DNA of 64,000 nucleotides from Spongilla lacustris (taxonomy: Eukaryota > Porifera > Demospongiae > Spongillida > Spongillidae), in contig OX442418.1 of NCBI GenBank assembly GCA_949361645.1, positions 11,566,632 through 11,630,631 of the forward strand, in the 5' to 3' direction. Shown here piece by piece: positions 1 through 13,371 of this stretch (its first letter is position 1; each line of letters starts with the position of its first letter). The notes under the pieces were generated by a model. It saw only the letters and a program-made list of their open reading frames with translations. It made no database searches and had not been told where the DNA came from. Made by a program: the position numbers and the translations under genes.

Positions 1-937
1 TATCCTCGGCTGATGTGCTGTGTGACTCTATCAGCACATATTGACACATCCCCCTCCCCCCTCACATAGATAATGCACACATCAGCACACGATGCCTCCA
101 AATGGAGCTAATACTGTCCAAGCAACTTCCATGTGCATGTACTTATTTTCAACTACATGTACATCCATGTCATAACCAGCAAGACAGCCTAGTTCTCAAT
201 TATTATGTAAACCACACCCTTTTCTTGAATACATGTACATGTATCAGTGCGCACAAATGAAACTTTTCCCACATTCCCTCCTCCCCCTCCCACCCCAGTC
301 GTATTTAATATGAAACAAAGAACAGGTCATAAATTCCGATGACTAAACTTGGTCAACTAGTGTTTTTATGACGTCCTGAAACATGTTAGTAAACTGTTTC
401 TTTGTTTTTTATACACATAAAGTATTGGTTAATTGATGAGTCATGTGCCGTAGGATTAATTTTTGGCCACAAACCATGAAATTCAATTGTAGAGACCCTG
501 GCCCCGTCAGTTTAACCCCGCAAGGCACCCTTCTTAGCTCTCAGTGGTGCTAGCACTGCCTCCTGTATACCTTACAGGTTATTTATAGTATCCGCTTTAT
601 GCATCCGGCCATTTTGATGCCCATCTTAATGTTGTGCGATTGTTTCATCTTTTTTTTTTTGAAAGATTTTAAGCTCATAAAGATGGGCTCTGCCAATTGA
701 CCATGCAGGTGAATAAGTCTTTAAATTAATCTTAATAATTTGAAGTCTCTTGTTAACAAGCTTGTTAACACCGTTAACTGGCGCGTGCTTTACATGCAAT
801 CATTAAGAAGTAAAAATTTCATGTATTTAAATAACACGGGGTCAATCCCTGCTACTTTTCTTTGTGACCTTCTGTAAATGTAACATACAAATCTATGTAC
901 GTGGTAACCGTTTTGATTGTAAAATATTCCTCTTAAG
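1..937. other. No gene recognised at the left edge
   Basis: AT-rich sequence with C-rich runs near 50-60 and 290-297, a T-run near 650 and several copies of the word ACATGTA. I looked for the exon that should precede the P450 fragment at 938 (the I-helix exon with AGxET) and did not find it. It either lies beyond the window edge or has been lost. Confidence 0.4.
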
Positions 938-1478
938 GTAATAGAAGAAACATTAAGGTTGCACGGGCCGGCAGGAGGTACTACTAGAGAAACACCAGTG
1001 GGTGGAGTCACTCTGAGTGGTTATCATGTTCCGGGGGAGACTCCAATAATTGTAAGTCATTTCAATTTTATTGAGAGTGATTTGCTGCTTGTTATGTACA
1101 TGTTCAAACATGACTTCAGGCATTTACAAGTGCCGCATGTCGAATGCCCCAGTACTTTGAGGACCCTTACACTTTCAACCCTTCTCGTTTTGATCCTGAA
1201 AACAAAAGGTAATATGCCCCCCATTGTATTGCATCATGTATGATGTTTTGAACTGTTCACAGGCCTAGTCCGTTTGTTTACTTTCCATTTGGTGCTGGAC
1301 ACAGGGCATGTATCGGAAGGCACTTTGCCATGGTATGATTGTTCTGTGATCTGTGTAACTCACAATGCCTGTACCTACATGTACATGTACGTATATTCTG
1401 TTCCAGATGGAAGCTAAGTTGGTTCTCAGCAGATGCTTAGGCCACCGCACAGAGTGTATATTTCTTGCAAGTGCGTAA
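938..1478 (+). pseudogene. Cytochrome P450 (CYP46A-like) 3' fragment, truncated
   Basis: Four exons match the last four exons of the two complete P450s downstream: 938-1051 (K-helix ETLR), 1120-1208 (FNPSRF, the PERF-type motif), 1263-1332 (heme loop FGAGHRACIG with the cysteine ligand) and 1407 onward (MEAKLVLSRCL). Intron positions and phases are the same as in those genes. The last exon follows the family for only about 11 codons, then diverges and stops at 1476-1478, so the roughly 35 C-terminal residues are missing. A LINE scrap starts about 25 bases further on. Upstream exons are not visible. The remaining frame is open, so this may be the end of a recently damaged third tandem copy. 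Family membership is clear; the pseudogene call is inference. Confidence 0.8.
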
Positions 1479-1502
1479 TTATTTTAATTTTATTAATAAT
1501 TA

Positions 1503-1608
1503 TGGTAAATCAAAGTCAGCTGTGCTGTCTGTGCTGTACAGTAGGCTCAACCTGCACTTGGTGAGAGCGAATGCGACAGTAATCCTTTCCAGGTGGCTCC
1601 CATCTTAA
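1503..1608 (+). mobile_element. R2-type LINE, 3' scrap of endonuclease ORF
   Basis: The plus strand reads GKSKSAVLSVLYSRLN followed by HLVRANATVILSRWLPS and a stop. This is the C-terminal tail shared by the restriction-like-endonuclease LINE copies elsewhere in the window (compare LYGRLN...RANATAILSR at 12759-13238). The copy is severely 5'-truncated, and an AT-rich, TAA-like stretch lies just before it. It sits immediately after the broken last exon of the P450 fragment. Confidence 0.75.
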
Positions 1609-1685
1609 AATTTAATTAACTGTTGTGTGATTTAAGTGTTGTGAGTATTACATATTCTGTTCATGTACATGTATGTATATGGGAC

Positions 1686-2499
1686 AGTGTCCAGCAAAAT
1701 CGGGCTTGTGGGATTATAATTTTATCACTATAAAAATTGCTCGTTGTACTAAACAACACATCTTCGCGACGGTACTACCTTTTCTTTTCAGATTTCATAC
1801 ATTTGTTCCCACACCATTTCTCTGTGTGGAAATCGATTTTTGTGATCTACACCTTTACCGTGCCGTGGATACAACAATCGTTAACCCCGCGGGTTAGAAA
1901 TCCACATTTCTCCACGTACGAGTGTTGAAAACGCGTCAAATTCGGAGTGTGCATAGAGGAGTCCTGTAGCTATTGATTTGTTCTGTTCCTTAGTTTCTGA
2001 ATCATCCGTTACGGAGATACAGTTGAGCAAACTGCAGGCACATTTTCCCGCTTGATTCGCGCCAATGATATAATCACCGCCTTCCCATTCACTGAGCGGG
2101 ACGCGATATGCCAAAATCATTGGCGCGAATCAAGCGGGAAAACGTGCCCGTAGTTTGTTCAACTGTATCTCCTTAACGGATGATATAGAAATTAACGAAC
2201 AGAACGAATCAATAGCTACAGGACTCCCATATGTGCAATCCGAATTTGACGCGTTTTCAACACTCGTACGTGGAGAAATGAGGATTTCTAACCCGCGGGG
2301 TTAACGATTGATGTATCCACGGCACGGAAAATGTGTAGATCACAAAAATCGATTTTCACACAGTCAAATGGTGTGGAAACAAGTGTACGAAATTTGAAAG
2401 GAAAACGTAATACCGTCGCGAAGATGTGTTGTTTAGTACAACGTGCAATTTTTATAGTGATAAAATTATAACCACACAAGCCCGATTTTGCTGGACACT
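1686..2499. mobile_element. Fold-back element FB1 (383-bp inverted arms)
   Basis: Left arm 1686-2068 and right arm 2117-2499 are inverted copies of equal length around a 48-bp loop. Both ends carry AGTGTCCAGCAAAATCGGGC or its complement. Arm mismatches are scattered substitutions. I see no transposase. Open frames in the arms are by-products of the symmetry. Part of the arm, the block around TATCTCCGTTAACGGA and the CCACACCATTT block, recurs in the element at 48358-49769, so the two belong to one superfamily. Confidence 0.85.
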
Positions 2500-2785
2500 A
2501 TATACATGTAATTACAATATTAAATTATTATTGACAATGATTGTAAATATATTTAAAATTTGTTATTATATAAATAACTATGATATATATGAGGAACACA
2601 ATGCAGAAAACTAAATACTAAGCTACATGTACATTGAACTAATATCTACTTCACATGTGGTTCTTCCCAGTAAAGCCCTTGCATTCTGGCGCATCAGGGT
2701 AATGCCCACCACTTTTTTTTTTGTTTGTAGTATCATGACGCGAATCAATGTATGCACACAAAACCGTCATCAACCTGCTGCACAA

Positions 2786-2955
2786 GGTGGGAGGACTGAG
2801 AATGGCACGAGCATTAGCTCTAATTAGTGAATGACTGAGGTGACCAAAGAGGTCAGCCAATGCCATAGATTTATAGGAATGGCTAAACGAGTGGCTACTT
2901 GTGAGAAAGCCTTTAAAGCCTCTGGACCCCATGCACCATAACACTCTACCCGCCA
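2786..2955 (-). mobile_element. R2-type LINE, 3' scrap
   Basis: The minus strand reads VECYGAWGPEALKAFSQVATRLA, then after a frameshift near 2870 continues SLIRANARAILS. Both are parts of the conserved end of the restriction-like endonuclease domain seen in the other copies. It is a 5'-truncated, frameshifted relic. Confidence 0.75.
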
Positions 2956-5035
2956 GTGGAATACATTTCCAACTCAGTTCGGCACATTTTGTGTCATTTT
3001 GAGTATGTTTTAATTTCTGAACTCAGCCGCTCGATCTTGCTGCAACACCTGCGTACATGCCCGCTTCACTTTTATTATAATAAGCAATAATTTTTGCAAA
3101 CGAATCCTTGCTATATTGTGTGTGAGGTGCTGGGGGAGCAGCATGCACAAACAGACAACTGTGTTACTCGAAATCTATTTCAAACTTGACTCTAACCACG
3201 TGAACGTTTTTCAGTAGTCAGTGACATGTGGCGAAATTGTACATGTATCTGGTGTCAAGAGCTGTGTAGTACTATGAAGTAAATCTAGCAATACTACTGA
3301 TACTAGGACTTCCTCTGCAAGACCATACAGTATATATGGGATGCCTTGTATTAGTAAGAGTGACATAAAGCTCATGGTAGACATTCTTAAAGATCTTCAG
3401 GAAAATACTCTGGCAAGCTACAATACAGGTGAGAACATGTCGCACCTTTGAACTGAGATGTTTTCTGTAGCGATGCGGCGTTTTCCTGCTGGCCTTGCTA
3501 ATTGGGCGCTTGCTGCTTGCAACTAGCACAAAGTGTCAGTTGCAGAAAATAGTATCATAATGGTAGTACTAGTGTAGTTGTAGTAGAAATACTCATAATA
3601 TTAGGTGCCTACAGCTGCCTGTAACTATTGATGTAATGTTTTGATTTGACCAAACATTGTAACCATCCCATTATTAATAATAATGATGTCCATGCAAGAC
3701 TGTCATTCCTTTCAGCAAAGCCATGTCATCATATCATCAAAATACAGTACATGTACATGCATGAATGTAAAGCTAATGCAAAAGTTTTCACAAAGGACAG
3801 ACTCTTTACATGTATAAGTATATTCTATTATCTTTGGTTTTTATGTTGACACTGAGGATGTGCCATTTGGGTGATTATGACCCTCTGCCGGGAGAATTCC
3901 TGTGCGGGTGAACATCATCCATCGAGTTGCTGTCTGTAATATTGATTTAACCCTCTTGTTTTCACCTTGTATGGCTTGTTTTTTTTTTTTTTTTTTTGTG
4001 TTCCAGCTAACTTATACAGTGCGTCACTGTGGTGGAAGAGGGTACTCGGATCCCTATGAGCGTGTCCTTGGGCATGCATTTGTTTCCCATTCCTGGTGCT
4101 CTGTGAAATGATTGCATAGGCTTAACACGTGTGGAGAGGGGAATGTGTGGGAGGGGAGGGCATGACTGAGAGAAAAGGTGATTATATCAGCACCCCAAAA
4201 AGTGAAAGTGTCCTCTGGTTGGGAACCTTTAAATTCGTACCCTCACTGTGGTGAGTGGCGGTCTGTGAAATGGTTACTCAGGTCACTAACAGAGCTCTGT
4301 ATATATATTTGTGCATGTGTGGTATGAGTGTGTGGTACAGATCCAGAGATGCCGTCCTTTACAAACCAACATGCCCCATGTCAGGACATAATGAACCCAT
4401 GTGTTTTTACAAATGCAGATGGTTTGCCTGCCAGGGGTCATCATTCCCTTAGTTTATATCCTGAGTTAATCCTGATAAGAGGAATTTGTACTATCTAGGT
4501 GATGCAATTTCCTCATTAAAACTAATTCAACCAACACCCAAGGCACTTATGATTAGCAGATGAGATGTTCACATACCATCTACTTTCCAGTCTAACACAC
4601 CATCGCATCAATTAATTAAGACCAGTGTCCCCACATCCTTCTGGGGACCTGGGTACTGATCTTATACAAAACAGAAGCTGGTACCAGAAGTCTTCTGAGT
4701 TCTGAGTAGTATATACCGTATATATGATAATATTATCGAATGTTTTCTCTATGTTGCCCATGCAGTACCGAAAGGTTCGGCGCTCAGATGTGCTACAACC
4801 ACATTATAGTAGTGACTCCGCGGCCAAAACTCGGATGATGTTTGTAAAAGCCACATCGGCCCACGTGCGCGCCTCTTGGATATTGTGTGATATCACTTAG
4901 AATGCGGTAAAACAACACATCACTCGGCTATATGTCCAAAAGGGAGGGTACCAGTGATGGCTATATAGCCACATAACACTGTACGTGTAGTGACTAACGT
5001 TCACTCAGTAGTTTAATTAAGTTTTATATTTCCGA
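2956..5035. other. Intergenic, no gene recognised
   Basis: About 2 kb with no recognisable coding exon on either strand. It contains a T-run near 3980-3997 and scattered ACATGTA words. A short open stretch near 3330-3430 on the plus strand looks mildly protein-like, but I could not match it to any family and do not call it. Confidence 0.4.
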
Positions 5036-5772
5036 GACCATACATTCGTTTCTGCCAAATTCAATATGCCCCATCCCTTATGAACATATGATGCGATTTT
5101 GATGTTATACCCGCTGGCTGTATCCGAAGCCTGACAGGTCCAAGAGGTAAATATCATAACTCCAACACCGAAAATAACGCCAAATATTAATCACTAGTAG
5201 GAAAATGGTGTCCATTCAAACGGTTTCTTTTCGCAATACCTTTACAGCGATGATTCAGGCGGGGATTAATGTCAAACTCAGCGCAGCAATGAACCATTTT
5301 ACTTTACGTGCCACACCTCCATTTCTACGTGACGTCAAACACTTACTACTTATTAATAAATGGCACTATTACAAAGACGCTTCAACTTCGCGTATAATTT
5401 TATGAAGACAAAGTGGAAGACAATAAATTTTCCTTCAGATCCCTCATCAGAGTTATGTTCTGATTCACTTCCTGTCCAAGTCTATCATGTTTATTCCGCG
5501 TGACGTCACGTAGAAATGGTGTGGCACGTATAAGTAAATTTATAAAATGGACACAACTGACTTTCCTACTAGTGATTAAAATTTGGCATTAGAAGTATTT
5601 TCGGTGTTGGAATTATGATAAGTTTTACCTCCGGGACCTATCAGGCATCAGATACAGCCAGCGGTGTGAATCTATATAGCACTGATAGGATCAAAATCGT
5701 ACTAACTGTATGTACATATTAAGGGATCGGGCAATACGTTTCTCGAATTTGGCAAGAAATGAATGTATGGTC
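5036..5772. mobile_element. Fold-back element FB2
   Basis: Left arm about 5036-5337 and right arm about 5501-5772 are imperfect inverted copies. Outer ends are GACCATACATTCGTTTCT against the complement of a matching stretch ending GAATGTATGGTC. Inner ends carry CATTTCTACGTGACGTCA and its complement. Arms differ by small indels. There is no coding capacity. CACACCNCCATTTCT near the inner arm end resembles FB1 and FB5, which hints at a common origin. Confidence 0.8.
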
Positions 5773-5871
5773 GCTGAACTATAACGTTTGAAAAACACCT
5801 TAATGTCCAATGTACCGGACGTCATCCTGGGGGTACATTTGTCTATACCACGCGGTGTACAGAAAATAAGT

Positions 5872-6304
5872 ATCCCTTTTACATTTGACGGTGCACACTC
5901 GATGCACGTGCACAGGTCCTATGGAGCTTGGCCAAAAATTGTCCAGCTCTAATTCTTTTTCTCTGGTCCCAAGTTAGCGTGTCAAAGTGATTGCGCCACG
6001 CGTGATTACGATAACGTTCGTAACTCGGCAAAAATGAACCTAGCGTGGCTGAAAAGCATGTTAAGGACGTTTGAACCACGTATTACGTGTTTATAAGCCA
6101 CGCTAGATCGAGTTTGGTCGAGTTACCAACGTTATCATATATATATAATCACGCGTAGCGGCCGGTGTATCGCAATCGATTAGCTTAACCGCTTGACGCG
6201 CTAATTATAACTTGGAACCAGAGAAAGGAATTGAGCTTGACAATTTCGGGCCAAGCTCCAAAGGACCTGTACAACGAGCATGCACCCTCAAGTGTAAAAG
6301 GGAT
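5872..6304. mobile_element. Fold-back element FB3
   Basis: Left arm 5872-6050 and right arm 6096-6304 are inverted and imperfect, with a loop of about 45 bp. Ends are ATCCCTTTTACATTTGA and the complement of a matching stretch ending TAAAAGGGAT. It lies 100 bp after FB2 and about 350 bp upstream of the putative P450 promoter. No transposase seen. Confidence 0.8.
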
Positions 6305-6648
6305 GCTAAACATGCAGAACGGGAATAAATTTATTTTCTGTATGTGCCACATCATGCATGTGTAGTCGAATCTAGGAAAATTTTGGCGTGGCATAAGATA
6401 ATATTTGGCGGCTAAAATTACACGTATCCCATGGGATATTTTTTACCACGACAGCTATGTATAGGCATAACATACAAATATATCACAGGCACGCATCATT
6501 TACTACGCCATATATTTCTATACATTTCGTAGATCTACATGCAGACACCTTTCTGAATCTGAATATATATGACAATACACTCAAAACCAGTCTAAATAAC
6601 ACTTGCTCACAGTGTTTTAACACACCAGATTTCCGGTATACTATATAG

Positions 6649-6656
6649 TATAAATA
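6649..6656 (+). promoter_or_regulatory. Putative TATA box of the first P450 gene
   Basis: TATAAATA lies 48 bases upstream of the chosen ATG at 6704. Spacing suits a short 5' UTR. No equivalent was clear upstream of the paralogue. This is inference from consensus only. Confidence 0.45.
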
Positions 6657-6703
6657 GAGAGCAATTGGCTGACCGGTTAGTGACGGTGTACCTGCATTAT
6701 TGT

Positions 6704-9700
6704 ATGGATATGTGGCTTTTATACCTCGCGCTAACGGCGCTGCTTATCGCGACTGTTTTCTGTGTTCTCGCAGTGCTGAGCATTGTATACGTCCGGCGCA
6801 AATACTCCCATCTTCCTTCTCCGAAAATGACGAGGTACATTGACCACGCAAGACCTGTACCAATCACTGAGATATAAGCACGCACGCACGCATAATCAGT
6901 ACGCTTCTCAGTATTATGTGTTCATTGTGTGTACAGCTTCTTCTTCGGACACTACCTGGATATTCAGCGGGAGAGACAGAAAAACAGCGGCGAAAATCCA
7001 CCTGATGAATTGTTACTTCAATGGTAGGCCATTCTAATTCCGCGGTAGTACCTGACGGACGGTTAAGTTAACTTAAATACATGCACGCTCTTTGCACCCC
7101 GTCTTTCTCCCCCTCTCAATGCCGGGTAACTCAAAGCCAGACTTAGTGTGATGAAGACCCTTATAAACACGTTACTTGGAAACTTGGACATTGCATGATC
7201 TAAACGCACTGAGCACTATTTAATTTATGTATATTGCGAAAGTGTGATAATACTGTGAGCATGCATGCATGTACATGTATAGTACGGTATATGTCTATCT
7301 AAGCTTATATACGTTAATTCAGAGGCGTCAAAAGCACTTCAGTCCGTTATATCTTTTGTACAGCGGGCAAAATGCCGGAGCCGAGCTCTTTTGTTTATTT
7401 ATTATTTTGTCGCCATTAGGGCATCAGAGGTCGGAAACATCTTTATCCTGTTCTTCATATGGAAGCCAGTTCTCGTGGTCTTGAATCCCTGCGATGTTGA
7501 GGTACAAGCTAGTAATCGTGGGTTCTCTCCGTACCACTAATCAGCACCTGAACTCTATATAGGCTGTTCACATGACTACGTTGCACTCGAAGCCAAAATC
7601 AGTAGCTAACGTCACAGGTGACATATTTGGACAGAGGTATGCCTATGAGGGGATTTGTTTTATCTAGGAGGAGAGGCAAAAGTTGGCTACCATTAGAGAG
7701 ATAGCGTTGTAAAACTGGTCTTAATTTTACAAGAGCTAGGGATATACTTATTGCATGGGTAAGAGTTATAAACTTGTAAACGGCTGCATGCATTAGTGGC
7801 TGGGTGCATGCATGGGTTTTTCACCCAAAAACACTTCAGCATTTCGTAGCATCTTGACATGGCAATGTAACAATTACGTTTCTCGTGATGAAATATTGAG
7901 AATGAGTTAGGAGCGAGCAAACGCTCCTTTTGCTATAGTTTATAACCCTATACTTTGACAATTGAATTTGTAACGACAAGGCTGTTTGAATTGCTACAAC
8001 AGTGGTGGATCCAGATACCCCCCCCCCCCCCCCCCCCCACGCAAAACCTATTTTATTAAAACGTCTTACGGTACGCACGAAGATACTGAACGCTTTAACG
8101 GCGCAACGTGGAGTGATTGTTATAAATGCCCCATCCCACAGGATGTATTTAAATATTCCGATCGTACTTTTATATCGATCGGAATATTTGACTATGGATC
8201 GTTGAGCGGGTACCGTATATCGATCGTTATGCTTATATCACTTTACCCCCCCCCCCCCCCCCCCCCTCGTCCCTAAATCCTGGATCCGCCCCGGCCTGTA
8301 CAATATTACAAATATGCATGTGTGCACGGCAAAGACCAGCTTTAATCATGATCACCAGTCAGCACTTAAATCAATTGGTATATGCACAAAGAACACTACT
8401 GCGCATGTGCGCGGGCATGACGTACATGGACACGCCCTCAGCTCCTCCTTTGAACGGTCCAACATTACAAATCATAAATGCTCTGTCCCAATTTGTCGAG
8501 CTGCTCTGGCATCAGTATGCACGACAAATGTTTGGTCAAACTGTGTAAAGGTGTCAATCCTAGGACCAGATAGAGGGGCAGCAACAAGTTCCCATTTTTA
8601 AAAACTGGAAAACGCTAGCTGCTTCGCGCACTGTTCTGTCCATTGCTAAGATTTCGTCTTTTCTGTCAGTGCATGCAGAGGAGTTGCTATTTAGGCAAAG
8701 TTCTGGATAAACCATCAGTAATAAGAGGTACAGAAATTGACGCAACGTTTCATGATTGTTTGGCACTGGTCAATTTTTAACACAACTGATTAGTCATTGT
8801 AGCCAATGCCTTTCGCAGAAACCGCGTAGCCCAAATATAGAACACTTCTGCGAAATAGCTATAGTTGACACTTACTAGGTTTTAACTTCAAGCCAGCTTC
8901 GTTTAACCTCCTGAGCACGTCTGCAAGTCAGTCGAATAAAGTGTACGGCATGTTCCTCCACTGTCTGGCTATAAAGACGATGACACCAAGCAGGTTAAAC
9001 CAGCTAATACCAAGCCCATCAATCTTTGGATGTACTTGGTCAACCCAAAGGGCACTACGCGGAACTGGTGGAGATCAAAAGGGGTAACGAACGTGTTCTT
9101 CTCTTCGTCGGAAGCCACCTGCCAGATACTATCCGTTGGCCAAGTCGATTTTCAGAAACCATTTTGCTCTTGCAAGGTGTCTAATGCATCGTCGATTCTG
9201 GGTATGGGGTGTACATATTCTTTTTCGTTACATCGTTAACACGACGGTAATCGACCCTGAACATGCGAACCGTCTTTCTTCTTCGCAGAACTATGGGCGA
9301 TGACCATGTTCCATCAGCTGGTTCGACGATTCCTTGGTATAACATTCCCTGTATCATTTTTTGAACCATGCATGTCTCGCTGATGGAACGGCAATGCATC
9401 GGGACCAGAGAGTATTAATACTATGACGCAATACCCAGGTTCCCATCCCGATGCAACAGAAATTACATCAGCGAACTGCTCTTGAACTTAAATAATGCGT
9501 TCTCTTACTGCTAGGCCCTGCACTTTACTAGCCATTTTATCAATTGTCTAACGAATAGCTCTGAACGTACTGTTGGTTTCTTATCCAATGATGGTCTATA
9601 CCAGCCTCACCGTATGCGCTTCCTGCATAGGAAACGTCAGCTTACCAACCTTTTCATGGCTGTGAAGGGTCACCGGGACAGGTGTTGGATTTATCAACGT

Positions 9701-11229
9701 ATACTGTACTGTCGTTTTACCCCCCGGAAGTAGGATACAGAGTGAGCAACCATAGTGTTACACCACCATATGTTCAAACAGACCAACGTGACCCTGTAAG
9801 TATTCGTCTGACATCAGGTCTACAGGAAGCTGAACTTGATAATAAGAACTTAACAAGAACACAATCACAGTCTCCCGAGAACAATAGTACAGGTGTCACA
9901 TACCCCTAGCATTCTTATCCCCAAGTCAATAGCGCTCTGAATTGTATCTCTCCAAAAAATAAAAATAAAAATAAAAATAAAAAACTGTTCCCAACGCACA
10001 CTCTTATGCCATTTCTTGTATACATCAACACGCTTTCCAACCTTTTAATATCGCCTTGCATGTCCACTCAGAACAAGACTTTCGCCGTTCACCGCTGACA
10101 CATGCATCATTGCATGGATACTTAACTGGGCTAAGCTTCTGTCCCTTAAGCGCCACTTTCCAGACCTTCTCGTGAAGAAGGGTCACGGATGAACCTGTAT
10201 CAACTAGGGTGCATGGAGGTATATGATAAATATGCTTCACTGGCCTGTCGCCGCGCGCATATATACACGTACGAACGCTTAATTCATTGCAGCAGAATTT
10301 CAATAATGCACGATTCCATTGTGATTGCTACAACTCAGGGCTACTTTGAAGGGTCTGTTTACGCTACAAGACTATACAACGTGGCATCCAAGAAGAAAGC
10401 TGTATGACCCGGCCTTCAGCAAGAGGTTAGTGCACAACCAGTATACATGCAGCATTAAACACTCCGACAAACAAATGCGCACATATAAATATTATTAATA
10501 TGTGCATTTATTATTGGTCATGCCGTTTCAGTTACCTGAAAAGCCTTGTGCCCGCATTCAACGAGTGTGTTGAAAAGACCCTCAATGATCTCAAGCCTTA
10601 TGCGAACGGGACATCAATGATTCCTTTGAAAAAGCATATCATGGAGTTCAGTGGCAATGTTATTAGCAAGGTATGGTGTTATACATGTGCGTGTGCATAT
10701 GCGTGATTGCATGCTACAGCAATTCGCATTTCAAGTACAGAGAGGTTATTTTAGATATGGATTAATGGTTTTCAAGCAGAGTACATGCATGTGTATAATT
10801 AAATACTTCTTTCAAACCTGCACACATGTAGAGTACACGCAAGTGTAACATATAGGCACATGTTATAGCCGTATGTGAGATGATTATTTAGAGATAGAGA
10901 TTACAATGTGTCTTTACATCGTTATATGGTATACATTGCCATCTCCTGTGTCGTATATTACTAGAACCTGAACATAATTTTTATGGTTTTACGTACATGT
11001 ACATGAGTCAGTGTACTGTACAGTGTTAAACTGCCCATAACACTCTATCCATATCTTATCAGGTTGCTTTTGCCAGTGACTTTAATGATCAGACATGCCA
11101 TGGATCCAAGGTTGGGGCAGAAGCCAACATAGCATCACTTGTTGCAGCTATGTTCAAAGCATTTCAAGAAAAACTGTATAATACTAACTTCAAGGTTGGT
11201 TGTGTGCAATTTGGTTATAAAATATATAC

Positions 11230-11262
<33 letters not shown>

Positions 11263-12696
11263 TTCATTACATAACACAATTAAGTTTAATACTCAAGAAG
11301 GGGAGCACGGGCACATCTGAGGAGGATGGCTCTTGCATTCTGCCTCATCAGTGTGACAGCCAGCAGGCAGTACATTTGGCACAGTGCCTCAGTTTCACAG
11401 ATTCCCACTTGCATAGCTAGCCTCTTGCTCAATAGCATTCTTTGGCTTCACATCCCCAACCACCGTAGACTTCCACCACTAATGGAATACATGTCCAGCC
11501 CAACCTTGCACACATCTGATCATTCTTGGCATGCTTTTCAATCTCACCAACCTCTGCAGAGTTGCCTGAAGCCAAACTCGCTTCCAGAATCAAGTCCATA
11601 TTAAGCGGATGAATGACTTTCAGGTCAAAAGCTGCAGGGTTGGAGAGGGACCAGTTTGGCACCAGCACATCAGCTGGCCTAGAAAAGTCTATGCCTGGAC
11701 CTTTCTCCAGTTGAGGAGATAAGCATGCTTTGGAGCACAGATTGGCAACACAGTCTCTCAGCTTATTGTGCCGTGCAATGACGTCCCCTCCAGAACGACA
11801 TGTAAGGGCGTGGTGGCAATCTGGATCAAGGGCACTTGAGCAGAAGGGACATTTACTGTCAGCTGAGAAGACAGGTAGACCTAGCCACCATTTAAATAGG
11901 ACTTGCATCTCTTGAGGCTCCAAAGCTAAGTCATTGTGTATGCAAGGAATAGCTCTTAACCAGGCATTAGCATTACTGGCTGATACTGCTCTGAGTCTTG
12001 CTCTGGTACAGACTGTACTGTTAATAATAATAATAATCAAATGGTGGCTTGGCTTAGACACTTCAGGTGGCTCACAGTGTTCCCTTTGCCCAGATTCCAT
12101 CCTAGATCCCCTATAGGCCACCATGCTACCACATGCAAACGAGGGGGAGATGTTGTACATCGTCATAACTTGTTGAGGGATGTTTTTGCGGATTCTTGTC
12201 GTTTGGCACACCTAAGTGTCAAAGTTGAAGTAGGAAATAACCTAACTCCAGATCATGACCACACAAGACCGGCGGATGTTCTTGTCCACAACTGGTCACA
12301 AGGCAAGCCTGCAGCTTTTGACTTTTCAGTTACCTCACCGCTTAATTCACTTAATTTGTCGGAAGCGGGAGTATCTTCAGGAGTAGCTGCTGAGGCCTCT
12401 GAGATAAGGAAGCATAACCGCAATGATGGCAAGTGTGAGGATTTAGGATGGGCTTGTATCCCTTTGGTTGTTCAGACCTATGGTGCGTGGGGTCAAGAGG
12501 CTGTGAAGAGTTTTGCTCAGTTGGCATCGCGGCTAGCAATCACCTGCTCCAAGCATAAATCTGTCATCATTCATGACCTGTATGGCAGACTTAACACCTG
12601 CCTTGTAAAATCAGTGGCATCGGCCATCCTTAGTAGGATCGAGCCCCTTTGAACTGTTTTTGTGTTACATGCTTGCTGTATTATGTATCTGCTTTA

Positions 12697-12735
<39 letters not shown>

Positions 12736-13299
12736 GCCATAACAGGCTTCGGGACATTGTGGTCGAGTCCTGCCGCCGTGCCCATCTTAGTGTCCATTTA
12801 GAAGTAGGCCATAACCTTACTCCCGACCACAGCAACACACGCCCAGCAGACATCCTCATCCCTCACTGGTGCATGGGCAAGCCTGTGGCTCTGGACCTAT
12901 CCGTTACTTCTCCGCTTAACCCACTTACCCTTCTGGAAGCGGGAGTGACGGCTGGCGCAGCAGCTAAGGCTACCGAGGAGAGAAAGCTTAAAGCCAACAC
13001 GGGCAAGTGTGCTGATTTGGGTTGGGTATGTGTCCCGGTTGTTGCGGAGTCTTATGGGGCATGGGGTTTGATGGCTAGGGATTTCTTTTCTACACTTGGG
13101 TCCCGTTTGGCTACATCATTGGGAAAGTCAAAGTCAGTGGTAATCCATGAGCTATACGGGAGGTTGAGCATGAATCTTGTCAGGGCCAATGCCACCGCGA
13201 TCCTGTCCAGGTCCATACCTCCTCCTGAGCTTCAGTAGGCTAGCAACTTGTTTTGTGCATATCATGTGTCTGTGTCATGTTTGTACTGTATCAATTCAA

Positions 13300-13371
<72 letters not shown>

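Noticed and set aside
3272..3529. 85-codon minus-strand frame and mildly protein-like plus-strand stretch
   Set aside because: Neither has splice support or recognisable motifs.
11934..12116. Plus-strand frame ending KWWLGLDTSGGSQCSLCPDS as a separate gene
   Set aside because: It is the frameshifted start of LINE copy d fused by chance to antisense copy c across the TAA run.
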